Source: Ascarosepion bandense
Taxonomy: Eukaryota > Mollusca > Cephalopoda > Sepiida > Sepiidae
Length of the DNA stretch: 64,000 nt
Assembly (NCBI GenBank): GCA_037127315.1
Contig: JBBBDQ010000913.1
Span: 2,044,501-2,108,500 of the forward strand
Direction: 5' to 3'
Position 1 is the first letter of the stretch. Each line of letters starts with the position of its first letter. This document shows positions 53,990-64,000 of the stretch, in pieces. Both the position numbers and the translations under genes were made by a program. The notes below the pieces were generated by a model that had not been told where the DNA came from, did no database searches, and worked only from the letters and a program-made list of their open reading frames with translations.

Positions 53990-55815
53990 TCAATGCGTAT
54001 TAACTCGTGTAATACGATATATTCTTGACATGAAGCAAATTAGACAGAAAACTATGCCACAACATGGAACTGAATACAAGAAACTACAAAAGGAAATAAG
54101 GATCAAGTGCAGACAGGCTAGAGAGGAATGGCTCAGCCACAAATGTGCCGAAGTAAAGAGATTGAGCAAGACTATTAAAGGAGAAATGCATAAAGAAATA
54201 AAGGAACTGACAGGATAAAGAACATGTTCCAAGAATGGAACGATCATATTGGAGAAAGAGGAAATACTCCAGCGATAAGAATATATAAAAGTTCTCTTCC
54301 ACGACAAAAGAAAGCAACTAATAAACAAAGATGCTGATGGACCGGAAATACTAAAATCCAAAGTGAAAGCTGCAATGGCCAAACTGAATAGAAACAAAGC
54401 AGCTGGAACAGACGGCATTGTAATACAGATACTGAAAGTCTTAAAAGATTTCAGCAATAATAAATCGGATTTACGGAAATTATAAATCAAACCAACAACA
54501 GCGGTGCAATACCAGATGACCTAAACAAATCAATTTTCATAGCTCTGCTTAAGAATCCAGGCGCAATTGAATGCAAACTCTACCGAACAATCAGTTTGAT
54601 GAGCCACATAACGGAACTCATTGTCCGAATCCTGATGAATAGAACGCGAAGCAGAATCAGACCGGAAATAGGACAAAAACAGTGCGGTTTCGTCAAGGAC
54701 ACTGGAAGAAGGAATGCGATATTTATGCTGAGGATGCCATCAGAAGAGGTGATACAAATGAAAAAGGAAATTTACCTGTGTTCTGTAGATCATGTCAAGG
54801 CATTGGACAAAGTACGCCACAAAAAACTAATAGAATTCCTCAGCAACCTCGACATATTTAGCCAAGAGTCATCAAGATCCTCCACTGGCAGCAAACCGCC
54901 TGCATACGGAGAGGAAACGAATTCAACAGATATACAAAAATAGAAAAGGGCGTAAGACAAGGATGTGTCTTTTCACCGGATTTATTCAGCTTGTACAGCG
55001 AGACTGTTAGGAGGACCCTAGAAATTATGCCATGATTCGTCATAGAGGATTATTATCTGAACAACATAAGATACTCAGATAAAATAGTGCTGATAGATGA
55101 CACGGAAAGAAAACTACAAGACCTCCCAAAAATGTTAGATGAAGACGGTCGAAAGAAAGGACTACAAATAAACTACAAGAAAAACCGAATGCATGCTCAT
55201 CAGCAAAGAGAGGAGCCCAAAATGCCAATCAAGTACAAAAATTTAAGCACTTGGAAAGTTTTCAAACGGAAGAAGGAAAGTGTGACACTGAGATCCGAAG
55301 GCGAATTGGCAGGACCAAGGAAGCATTCCAGAAGCTGAGCAGAGAATTAAGAAACAGGAAAATTTTGCTAGATTGCTATGTGACGTCGGTTCTTCAATAT
55401 GGCAGTAAGTATTGGACAATATCATCGACTATGAAAGAAAAAATTGAAGCAACATAAATACGGTTCTACAGAAGGATGCTGGGAATATCATGGATCGAGC
55501 ATGTGAGCACTAGAAATGATGGAAACAAAAAAGAAATTAATACTGAGCATCAGGAAAAGACAGCTGAAGTGCTTAGGACATGTGATGAGGAAGAAATGCT
55601 TGAAGAATCTGATACTCAAAAGTCAGATAGAGTGAAAGAGAGACAGAGAAAAGCAGCGGATATCATCCTTGAAGGGCCTGAGCAGGTGGATGGCAGAGCA
55701 GTGTTTGGGTGGGGTAACAAGAGAAAGCGTGCTAAGAGCTACCAGGGACAGGGAGACGTGGAAGTCCATGTTCGCATACGTCCTGAAGAACATGCCATAT
55801 GGAAGAATAAGATAT
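53990..55815 (+). mobile_element. LINE-A, longest copy (RT fingers to 3' end)
   Basis: About 1.8 kb, multiply frameshifted. In order: YKKLQKEIRIKCRQAREEWL (pre-RT), KAAMAKLNRNKAAGTDGI (RT finger motif), RPEIGQKQCGFVKDTG, LCSVDHVKALDKVRHKKL (motif A; FVDYxKAFD has become SVDHVKALD), EKGVRQGCVFSPDLFSLYSE (motif B), NNIRYSDKIVLI (YADD has become YSDK), KYWTISSTM, MLGISWIEHVST and the 3' tail RKRAKSYQGQGDVEVHVRIR. Catalytic motifs A and C are both damaged. No endonuclease lies upstream. Confidence 0.87.
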
Positions 55816-55838
55816 ATATAAATGAAAACTCGTTTTCT

Positions 55839-55839
<1 letters not shown>

Positions 55840-55869
<30 letters not shown>

Positions 55870-56036
55870 ATCCTCAGCCAGTTCTGTTTCGCTGTATCAC
55901 AGCTCATCAGTACGGTTAGACGGCCGATTGCTTTTTACCCAGATTTTTACCAAAAGATTGATTGAAACCTGATCAAATTGGTGTCAGTCGGCGATTCTAC
56001 CTCTGAGATACGGGCGCTCGGTAGAAGGAAGCAGAC
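55840..56036 (-). repeat. SINE-D copy with TA tail
   Basis: Hammerhead 55,872-55,915: CCGTA, CTGATGA, GCTGT-GAT-ACAGC, GAAA, CAG/CTG. The base before the cleavage position is G instead of T, so cleavage is probably lost. tRNA-like head upstream, truncated leader. Confidence 0.8.
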
Positions 56037-56039
56037 TTT

Positions 56040-56540
56040 AGAACCTCCAAAGACAATTCTACTTGATAAGGCAAAAATCCTTTTTAAATTACATAATCGT
56101 CGATATCTTAGTATTAATAAAGCCCGATCGATTAAATTCCCCCTCCTTTTATGAATCTCATACTGTTCAGTAGCGGAGATAGTGTGCAAGGTTTATTTTT
56201 TCTAAATAGAGAAGTGACCCTCTCATTGACGCAGCCACGAATGGAACGCGATTGCTAAAAAAATGTCACTCTTTCGCATGAATCACGAAGTAAGAAGTAC
56301 AATGCAGTACAACACACGGATAATAAACATATCGAATTCAACATCCTTGAGAATGGCGAAATGACTGGCCGAAATCACACGGAACGAAAAAAAAAAAACT
56401 ATTGGCAGTTTATATATTCCATCACTTCTAAAAAAATAGAAAAAAATGTTTGAATGGTGGAAAAAGTTAATAAAAGATTGATTAAAACGTCCTTGTTGGC
56501 CGTATTCAAAGAAAGACGCATAAAAGAAAGTTTACTGCCA
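56040..56540. other. unassigned sequence
   Basis: No element recognised. Confidence 0.3.
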
Positions 56541-56542
56541 AA

Positions 56543-56545
<3 letters not shown>

Positions 56546-56579
<34 letters not shown>

Positions 56580-56641
56580 ATATATATATATATATATATA
56601 ATACACGTTAATATATATATATATATATATAATACACGTTA

Positions 56642-56685
<44 letters not shown>

Positions 56686-56785
56686 GAAGAAACTCATGAT
56701 CTTTGCGATATTATATTATATAAACATAACAATTATTCTAACATATATGCATTCGCGGTTGAACGAGCACACGTATACACTTACA

Positions 56786-56824
<39 letters not shown>

Positions 56825-56832
56825 GTACATAG

Positions 56833-56870
<38 letters not shown>
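56546..56870. repeat. (CA)n and several (AT)n tracts
   Basis: CA units at 56,546-56,577; TA tracts near 56,577-56,600, 56,612-56,630, 56,646-56,681, 56,791-56,822 and 56,838-56,870. Confidence 0.9.
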
Positions 56871-56874
<4 letters not shown>

Positions 56875-56878
<4 letters not shown>

Positions 56879-57340
56879 TACTGTATATATGGATATCAAA
56901 ATTTCTGCAAGATTAAATGCGCAGAGAAAGTGCATAAAATCATTTCGCTTTACTTGTCAAAGGTAAGGTTTCAGGCGTTAGCTGAAGGAAATGGCGAAAT
57001 CCTAATCAAATGCGTCTTAGTAATAATTTGTACTTCATGCCCTGAGTTGATATGGACATAAACACATTTATATATTTTTATCCAATCGTATTTGTCTATA
57101 AGTCGGCAAGCGAGTATCTAATTCTCTGCGAACCCGTTTTCACGAATCAGAGATGAGCAATAAATTATTTCCTTTTTTCTACATTCACTTTGCAATATAA
57201 TAAATATGATCTTGGATTATGTCCATATATATACATATATATATATAATTTTTCTTATGCATTGTCTCTTACATTCTATTTATTTATCTGTCTATTTTTC
57301 TATCAACCCCCTTTGGCAAATCTATCTATCTTGCTCGCTA
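56875..57340. other. unassigned AT-rich sequence
   Basis: No element recognised. Confidence 0.3.
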
Positions 57341-57343
57341 GCT

Positions 57344-57453
57344 AGATATTACATATATAGATATTTAAATGGATACAGTTAAATTGAGTTGGCTAGCTAG
57401 CTAGCTAGCTCAATTTAACTCTATCTATTTAAATATCTATATATGTAATATCT
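57344..57453. repeat. palindrome centred on (GCTA)n
   Basis: AGATATTACATATATAGATA at the left and its complement at the right, ~50-bp arms around GCTAGCTAGCTAGC. Confidence 0.88.
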
Positions 57454-57457
57454 ATAA

Positions 57458-57464
<7 letters not shown>

Positions 57465-57505
<41 letters not shown>

Positions 57506-57526
57506 TTTTATGTATATATATATATG

Positions 57527-57557
<31 letters not shown>

Positions 57558-57700
57558 GGTTTTATGTATATATATATAAGCTCATATATATATATATATA
57601 TATATATATAGCTCCATCGAACTCAATCTGTTCACATTTATCGTTATCTCTTAAAAACTACCTTGCTTAATCTGTTCATATATATATATATATATAGATA
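57465..57700. repeat. tandem (TA)n plus GGTTTTATG blocks
   Basis: TA tracts at 57,465-57,503, 57,530-57,556, 57,582-57,610 separated by repeated TATGGTTTTATGTATATATA and GCTCATATA pieces. Confidence 0.85.
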
Positions 57701-57744
57701 TAGATATTAGAGCAGCAATCTTTCTTTTAAAGATTTTGTTAAAA

Positions 57745-58180
57745 CGGCTATGCAGTAAGATTTTATTGAATTTTTAAAATTTTTCCAGTTTAACTTACAT
57801 GTTACTTTTTTACTGAACATAAGAAATGTAAAAATGTTCTATAATGTTTTATTTCCAAGCGCTTTCAGCTACTTTGTTGGCCATTTTCACGGATATTATT
57901 TTTCCGATGACAGACACTCACGCGATGCCGAGTCACGCGTGATGTGATAGCATTTAAATAACGATTCGTCTAAAAAACACAAAAATTTACGTTATAGTCA
58001 AGCCATGAGGATAATATAGCAAAATCAGAAAAATAACATCCTTCAATATGGCCAGTGATGTGGCTGAAAGCGCTTGGAAAGTAAAAAGCAATGGAACATT
58101 TTTATATTCTTATCTGCAGCAAAAAGGAAACATGTAAGCATCCTGGAAAAATTAAATCAAGAATTAATAAAATCTTCATT
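57745..58180. repeat. foldback element with ~140-bp diverged arms
   Basis: TTATTTCCAAGCGCTTTCAG near 57,851 and CTGAAAGCGCTTGGAAAGTA near 58,068; outer parts (ACATGTTACTTTTTTAC / GGAAACATGTAAGC) also pair. The centre contains a short CACGCGATGC...TCACGCGTGA stretch. Confidence 0.7.
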
Positions 58181-58189
58181 GTCTGTCTT

Positions 58190-58256
58190 ATTTTTTATTT
58201 TTTTATTTTTTTATTTTTAATAATATCACCCCCAGCAAGGCGGTAACGCCACTGAT
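58190..58256 (-). mobile_element. LINE-B 3' terminal scrap
   Basis: ATATCACCCCCAGCAAGGCG and GTAACGCCACTGAT after a T-rich tail. Confidence 0.75.
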
Positions 58257-58581
58257 ATATATATATATATATATATATTATCGATTTTCTGCACTATTGT
58301 AAGAACTGCAACCTTGAAACTTCTGAATATCGTTTCTTATATCTTTGCCTATGAGTGTATCAAATTTGATTAAAATCGGACCGCTCGTTCTATAACCCGA
58401 TTTTTTCGATTATTAGATTTATCGTAGGTAGCTCGACACAAAACCTAACTAAAAACACTCGCAGACGCTTATAGTACAACTGTGTAAATTTTCAAGAAAA
58501 TCGGTTCAGCCGTTTTGGAGTCTATAGTTAACGGACACACACACACACACAGACATAGTTCCATTTATAAATAAGTTTAGA
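58257..58581 (-). mobile_element. Helitron-like element, 3'-truncated at (TA)n
   Basis: Minus strand begins TCTAAACTTATTTATAAATGG preceded by A (plus ...TTTAGA|T at 58,581). Ends in a TA tract at 58,257-58,279. Confidence 0.82.
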
Positions 58582-58596
58582 TTAGATTAGATTTAA

Positions 58597-58691
58597 GGGT
58601 GGTCAATCTGAAAATGAATTTAATTTTTTCTTGGTTACCTACTGTTTTTTGCTGTACAGAAACGCTATATTAAAAAAAAATCATTTGTTTT

Positions 58692-58739
<48 letters not shown>

Positions 58740-59300
58740 TCAGTACAGAAATGCTGCATTTAAAAAAAAACATTATTTCATTTGTTTTCTGTACATATGA
58801 TATTGACTGGTGACAATATTTCTCAAAGTAAATCCATAGAAACACCTCAATTTGTCTTTCAACCAACAAATATTGGTCTGTTTACTGAGAAATACTATTT
58901 TTTCGATAACAATCAGACCCTAAGTCTTTAAAAATAACACGATTGAACATAGCAAAATTAACAAGTACTTTCATCAAATCATTGGATATAAGCTAGCAGC
59001 AGAAATAAAATCTTTGTGAACATAAGAACTATGGTAAAACTGTTATTTTTCTCTCCATTGTTTTGATATCTTGAGGAAATCGTTCTCATTGCTCATTACT
59101 AACACCGCCGCAATTATCCAGAAATTTATTTGCATGGCTATGTAAAAAAAAAAAAAAAAATGAACCTTAATACTCATATTAGCGTATAACTGATAATGTT
59201 TATTAATCTTTAAAGTTTATCTGTTAATTTGAATTTGGGTAATAAACTAGAATAATTCGGAGCTTAAATTTTAAAAATGTTGGCTCAAAAACACTTTTTT
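58597..59300 (-). repeat. repeat C, copy 1
   Basis: Matches 59,466-60,090 along most of its length. On the minus strand a decayed protein segment reads HANKFLDNCGGVSNEQ near 59,110, then a stop, then ERFPQDIK. An (AT)n tract (58,697-58,737) is embedded between two TCAGTACAGAAATGCT-like pieces. Confidence 0.7.
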
Positions 59301-59465
59301 TTTCTCATAGAAATAGTTTATTTCAGGTGGTTGACAGTAAGAAAGGTGTTGTTTGGGGTCAGGAATTTGAGCTGTCACTGCCAACAGAGAAAATCTATTA
59401 CGATTGTCGACAAAAAGAAAAAAAGAAATTGAAATGGTGTCGAGACACCAAACATCTTTTTTAAA

Positions 59466-60090
59466 TAATTTGGGGGTGCTGAATCTGAAAATAAATTTAC
59501 TTTTTCTTTCTTAGCTACCGTTTTTGCTGAACACAAATACTTCATTTTTAGAAAAGAAGGCTTTTTTTTCATTTGTTTATAATATTGACCGATGGCAGTG
59601 TTTCTCGAATTAAAATCGTGGAAACCTCTCAATTCGTATTTAAACCTACATATTTTGGTGTACTATTTTTTCAATAAAAATCACAACGTAAGTCTTTAAA
59701 AATAACACGACTGAATAGACCAAGACCAACAAGTATTCTCATCAAATCAATTAATAAATTAATAGAAGAAATAAAACCTTCGTGAACATAAGAACTATGG
59801 TAAAAATATTCTATTTCTTGATTGTCTGTCGTGTTCAATGTTATTTAAGTCCCTTTTGATATTCCAGCAATAGTCAGCCATCATTCGTTTGTCCCACTGT
59901 TTCTGGTAGCGCTCTTCAATTGTTTTGATATCCCGATGGAATCCTTCTCCTTGCTCATCGCTCGCATCGCTGTAAATTATCCGGAAATTTATCGAGATGG
60001 CCATGTAAAAAATGAACCTTAATACTCTCATTATTGTATTACTGATAAAGTTTATTGATCTTTAAAGTTTATCTGTTCTTTTTCTTTTCT
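59466..60090 (-). pseudogene. repeat C, copy 2, with protein tail relic
   Basis: Minus-strand frame 60,031-59,795 contains SDEQGEGFHRDIKTIEERYQ, KQWDKRMMADYCWNIKRDL and RNRIFLP. The upstream HLDKFPDNL segment is in another frame, so there is a frameshift near 59,965. DEQGExFHxDIK...MADYCW is a C-terminal pattern I recall from large repeated families of uncharacterised invertebrate proteins, presumably transposon-derived. I cannot name its function. Confidence 0.65.
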
Positions 60091-60098
60091 TTTTTTTT

Positions 60099-60234
60099 AA
60101 TTGGAGTAGATATACTAAACTATCGCCCGGTTCACACTCCACCCACGTCTACTGAACGGGTGAAGAGGCTCATCCCTTGTTTCCTGTTTAGGATGTGGTT
60201 TCCGGCTTTCTCTTTTCCAATCTTTTCACTCTTA
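60099..60234 (+). mobile_element. LINE-B 5' block, solitary
   Basis: AATTGGAGTAGATATAC ... CCAATCTTTTCACTCTT, i.e. the mini LINE-B without its 3' end. It lies between repeat C copies 2 and 3. Confidence 0.78.
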
Positions 60235-60240
60235 AGTTTA

Positions 60241-60407
60241 AGATATTGACCGATGGCAGTGTTTCTCGAATTAAAATCGTGGAAACCTCTTAATTCGTAT
60301 TTAAACCAACATATTTTAGTGTACTATTTTTTCAATAAATATCACAACCTAAGTCTTTAAAAATAACACGATTGAATAGACCAAGACCAACAAGTATTCT
60401 CATCAAA
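60241..60407 (-). repeat. repeat C, copy 3, first part
   Basis: Nearly identical to 59,580-59,746; interrupted exactly at 60,407/60,408 by the Helitron. Confidence 0.82.
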
Positions 60408-60864
60408 TCTTAACTTATTTATAAATGTAACTTTGTCTCTGTGTGTGTGCGTCTATGTGTGTGTGTGTCCGTTACCTATAGCCTCCAAAACGGCTGAACC
60501 AAATAGCTAGGTTTTGTGTTGAGGTACCCCAGATAAATATCGAAAATCACTAATCGAAAAATTCGGGTTATAGAAGGAGTTGTCCAATTTTAATCAAATT
60601 GGATACACTCATAGACAAAGACATAAGAAACAATATTCACAAGGTTGCAGTTCTTACAATAGTGCAGAAAATTTGATATCGATACCAGGAAATCAAATTT
60701 GACTTACATCCATTCATTTTTCTTTCAGTCTACGGTTTCGCTTTAACTGGAAACAACTATTGCTTTTTAGTCTTTCGTACCAACGTCCAAAAAGTCTGAG
60801 CTCCAGGACCATGGGTTAGTTTTAAAGCTTTCATTACACCCGAGCAACGCCGGGCTATACTGCT

Positions 60865-60908
<44 letters not shown>

Positions 60909-61035
60909 GTGCGATTGGTAAATTGTCGCAATTATTTTATTATTTCAAATATTCTTTAGGCTGAATCTGAGCTACAGGACCATGGATTAGTTTTAAAGCT
61001 TTCATTACACCCGAGCAACGCTGGGCTATACTGCT

Positions 61036-61080
<45 letters not shown>

Positions 61081-61208
61081 TGCGATTGGTAAATTGTCGC
61101 AATTATTTTATTATTTCAAATATTCTTTAGACTGAATCTGAGCTACAGGACCATGGATTAGTTTTAAAGCTTTCATTACATCTGAGCAACGCCGGGCTAT
61201 ACTGCTAG
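60408..61208 (+). mobile_element. complete Helitron-like element with tripled 3' end
   Basis: 801 bp, begins TC (60,408) after A and ends CTAG (61,208) before T. The flanking repeat C, compared with its uninterrupted copy at 59,746/59,747, shows insertion between A and T with no target duplication, the Helitron hallmark. The terminal 171 bp (TA tract, TGCGATTGGTAAATTGTCGC, terminal hairpin, CTGCTA) is repeated so that ends fall at 60,866, 61,037 and 61,208. No protein is encoded. Confidence 0.9.
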
Positions 61209-61500
61209 TCAGTTAATAAATTAATAGAAGAAATAAAATTTTCGTGAACACAAAAACTATGGTAAAAATATTTTCTTTCTTGATTGTTTGTCATGTTCAA
61301 TGTTAATTAAATCCCTTTTGATACTCCAGCAATAGTTAGCGATTCGTTTGTTTCTCCGTCCTGGTAGTGATCTTGCATTGTTTTGATATCCTAATATAAT
61401 CGGTCTCCTTGCTCATCACTCATATCACAGCAATCTGGAAATTTATCGAGATGACTATGAATCTCGGTACTCATACTATCATATTACAGATAAAGTGTAT
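61209..61500 (-). repeat. repeat C, copy 3, second part
   Basis: Continues repeat C after the Helitron. Minus strand reads HSHLDKFPDCCDMSDEQGDR in one frame, then a stop in the DIK region, and ends with AAAATTGAGTCAAAA repeated. Confidence 0.8.
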
Positions 61501-61636
61501 TACTGATTAATATTATAAGTTAATTTGAAATTTGGCGATTAATTAAAATTGAGTCAAAATTAATTAATTAATTAATTAAAATTGAGTCAAAAACACTTCT
61601 CTTCTTAAAAAAACTTTAAGCTATCTATATATCTAT

Positions 61637-62235
61637 GTACGAGTGTCATTCAATAAATAAGTGAATTTTTCGGTATAAGGACTTCTATTACATATAGAAG
61701 CTTACTTTTTTTTATTTTTCAACGTAGTCTCCCAGCAGTGTCATACACTTCTCCCATCTGTGCACAAGCTTCCGTAAAAATATTCGGACTGATGTCTCAG
61801 CCAATCGCTCACAGCACTTTTGATTTCATCGTCACTTTCAAACTTCGTGCCTCTCGTGAACGCTTTCAAGGAACAAAACAGGTGAAAGTCTGAGGGGGTA
61901 AGGTCTGGGCTGTAAGGGTATGATCCACTGTCACCCTTCTGTCAGACTGAATGAGGTCACTGACTGATTCGATCACCTCAGGAGATCTCACTACTGTAAG
62001 CCTCCCAGGCCTGTCTTCATCCTCAACACTGCTCCGTCCGTCTTTAAATAATTTTGCTCACTTGTAGACATTTTTTTTTTTTTGGCTGAAACATGTGGCA
62101 TCATACACAGTTGACATTCTCTTATGAATTTCAACTGGTTTGCACCCTTCAGCAACCAAAACTTGACAACTGACCTCTGTTCAATCCGGGAGCATGCTTC
62201 TTGGTCGGCCATCTTTGTTAATCTCAAAGTTTTTT
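61637..62235 (-). pseudogene. mariner transposase, centre deleted
   Basis: N-terminal DNA-binding part: MADQEACSRIEQRSVVKF, VEIHKRMS-like, then KLFKDGRSSVEDEDRPGR-type linker in another frame (62,235-61,960). It then jumps near 61,920 to the C-terminal part YSPDLTPSDFHLF, CSLKAFTRGTKFESDDEIKS, with the third catalytic Asp in SPD. The first two catalytic Asp residues fall in the deleted centre. The A-run near 62,080 adds a frameshift. ACGAGTGTCATTCAATAAAT near 61,638 is a candidate terminal inverted repeat. Confidence 0.82.
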
Positions 62236-62245
62236 TCAATCTGCA

Positions 62246-62246
<1 letters not shown>

Positions 62247-62309
<63 letters not shown>

Positions 62310-62310
62310 C
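62247..62310. repeat. (CTAT)n at the lost mariner 5' end
   Basis: Sixteen CTAT units directly after the mariner 5' UTR sequence (CAATCTGCAAT). The same UTR sequence appears inverted at 62,560-62,588 inside the GATA array. Confidence 0.92.
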
Positions 62311-62519
62311 AGTTTATCCATGTCGATTTCACTCAGTCTGTGTATCTACTGTTTATCATTTTGTCCCAAGCAAGGCAACAGAGCCACTAAGACGTTGATT
62401 TATGAATCAATAAACTTTTGAATTCTCACAAATTTATTAGCGGTTTCTTTTTCATTGCTTTCGAAAAAATACACTATCATCGCAACAAGTGATGCATGAA
62501 TGCACAGTTATTATTATAA

Positions 62520-62523
62520 TATG

Positions 62524-62563
<40 letters not shown>

Positions 62564-62594
62564 TGCAGATTGAAAAAAACTTTGAAACATACTG

Positions 62595-62638
<44 letters not shown>

Positions 62639-62650
62639 GTAAACAGACAG

Positions 62651-62686
<36 letters not shown>

Positions 62687-62794
62687 GTAAACAGACTGAG
62701 ATAGATAGATAGATAGATAGATAGATGTAAACAGGCTGAGATAGATAGATATATAGATAGATAGATAGATAGATAGATAGATGTAAACAGACTG

Positions 62795-62838
<44 letters not shown>

Positions 62839-62850
62839 GTAAACAGGCTG

Positions 62851-62910
<60 letters not shown>

Positions 62911-62922
62911 GTAAACAGACTG

Positions 62923-62962
<40 letters not shown>

Positions 62963-62983
62963 GTAAACAGGCTGAGATAGATG

Positions 62984-63023
<40 letters not shown>

Positions 63024-63035
63024 GTAAACAGGCTG

Positions 63036-63072
<37 letters not shown>

Positions 63073-63119
63073 CATACATACATACATACATACATACATA
63101 CATAGATGTAAACAGGCTG

Positions 63120-63183
<64 letters not shown>

Positions 63184-63302
63184 GTAAATAGGCTGAGATC
63201 GATAGATAGATAGATAGAAAATGAATAGGTTTAATACATAGATAGAAAATGAACAAGTTGTAATAGATAGATAAACAGATAGATAGAAAAGGAATAGGTT
63301 TT

Positions 63303-63348
<46 letters not shown>

Positions 63349-63436
63349 AAGATAGAAAATGAATAGGTTTAATACATAGATAGAAAATGAACAAGTTTTA
63401 ATAGATAGATAAACAGATAGAGAAGGAATAGGTTTT

Positions 63437-63483
<47 letters not shown>

Positions 63484-63495
63484 GTAAACAGGCTG

Positions 63496-63557
<62 letters not shown>
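62520..63557. repeat. 1-kb (GATA)n array with regular spacers
   Basis: GATA blocks of varied length separated by TGTAAACAGGCTGA or TGTAAACAGACTGA (about ten times), and at 63,215-63,300 and 63,350-63,430 by GAAAATGAATAGGTTTAATA-type spacers. CATA units at 63,072-63,103. Open frames of up to 305 codons (SIYL repeats) are artefacts. Confidence 0.93.
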
Positions 63558-63645
63558 GAACCGAGGGTTATCTATAGACAAGTATAATTGTATTATATTT
63601 CTGTTGTCGGATTTCTCCACGTTCATGCACCTTCATAAAATAGTT

Positions 63646-63661
63646 TGTGCGCATGCGCACT
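63646..63661. promoter_or_regulatory. NRF1-like palindromic site
   Basis: TGCGCATGCGCA is a perfect palindrome identical to the NRF1 consensus. NRF1 sites lie in promoters of housekeeping genes in animals. It begins a stretch of higher GC at the right edge of an otherwise AT-rich window. Confidence 0.5.
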
Positions 63662-63867
63662 TCCACGGAGGCGATCATTTGTATAGAAGAATTACGGCAT
63701 AAACCCATTGGTGCGAAAATGTAGCCAATCGTTGAGACTTTCCTTTCGAAATTCTCACAACTGAAAGTTGATTTTCTGTCGTTAGGTTGGGAAAAAGCTA
63801 AAAACAGTCGAGTTGAAAAGAAAGGATAAAAAATTACAATGATTCCGCTACGAATGGCTCTAATCCC

Positions 63868-63912
63868 GCGGCACGGCTCACCCCGCCCCGTCCCGCCCCG
63901 ACCGCCTTACAG
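63868..63912. promoter_or_regulatory. GC-box cluster (CCCCGCCCC)
   Basis: CCCGCGGCACGG followed by three CCCGCCCCG-type boxes at about 63,880-63,902, matching Sp/KLF sites. Together with the NRF1-like site it suggests a CpG-rich promoter or 5' UTR continuing past 64,000. No start codon or exon can be assigned. Confidence 0.45.
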
Positions 63913-64000
63913 TTTCCAAGAGTTATAATCGCAATGAACCAAGGGAACCTATTCGTTTCTATTTCGTTGGACCCCTAATGGGGCGTGTATTTATGACCTG

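Noticed and set aside
62452..63394. Open frame of 305 codons in the GATA array
   Set aside because: Pure translation of a tetranucleotide repeat (SIYL periodicity); no independent coding evidence.
62520..63557. CRISPR-like alternation of repeats and spacers
   Set aside because: Simple GATA microsatellite with near-identical spacers in a eukaryotic genome; no cas genes.

Overview
The window reads as intergenic or intronic DNA of an invertebrate animal. I think it is probably a coleoid cephalopod, most likely an octopus: it is AT-rich and full of dinucleotide and tetranucleotide repeats, the SINEs are tRNA-derived, and the degenerate LINEs resemble those I associate with octopus genomes. The species call is an inference from style, not from a diagnostic gene. 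No complete, intact host gene is visible. Nearly every protein-like stretch belongs to a decayed transposable element, and most long open frames elsewhere are translations of microsatellites.

Element families recognised (names are local labels). LINE-A is an RTE/BovB-like reverse transcriptase with seven fragments. LINE-B is an APE-type, Jockey/CR1-group LINE, with a 5' leader, an endonuclease ORF and many 3' ends. LINE-G has a CCHC motif plus a restriction-like endonuclease C-terminus, with three pieces at 17.6-19.9 kb. There are Penelope-like relics with hammerhead ribozymes, Ty3/Gypsy gag-protease (4.9-5.4 kb) and integrase (14.7 kb) relics, two mariner transposase relics (32.1 and 61.7-62.2 kb), and a non-autonomous Helitron-like family (seven copies).

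Two SINE designs stand out. SINE-D (about ten copies) has a tRNA-like head, then a hammerhead ribozyme, then a (TA)n tail. SINE-S has a 5S rRNA-derived head joined to a tRNA-like unit. A relative of SINE-S (SINE-T) carries tandem ~300-bp hairpin-containing tail units.

Layout: 0-10 kb holds LINE-A/LINE-B/Gypsy debris, including a LINE-A fragment re-inserted with a 33-bp target duplication. 10-16 kb holds SINE-D clusters, a Helitron, the first 5S-tRNA SINE and Gypsy integrase. 16-21 kb holds the SINE-T array, LINE-G copies and a GAAA minisatellite. 21-26 kb holds a second hammerhead/tRNA-like unit, the LINE-B 5' end with endonuclease, and a U2 snRNA-like tandem array. 27-37 kb holds LINE-B copies and mini LINE-B derivatives, mariner and SINE-S. 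37-46 kb holds Penelope ribozyme relics, SINE-T, Helitron and LINE-A. 46-58 kb is AT-rich with several long palindromes, a Penelope RT fragment and the longest LINE-A. 58-62 kb holds three related copies of an unknown repeat, one split by a complete Helitron. 62-64 kb holds a 1-kb GATA array followed by a short GC-rich block with an NRF1-like palindrome and GC boxes, which may be the edge of a host promoter.

The most notable observation is that self-cleaving RNA motifs recur in several unrelated elements, and in SINE-D the pairing of stem I is preserved by compensatory changes between copies.
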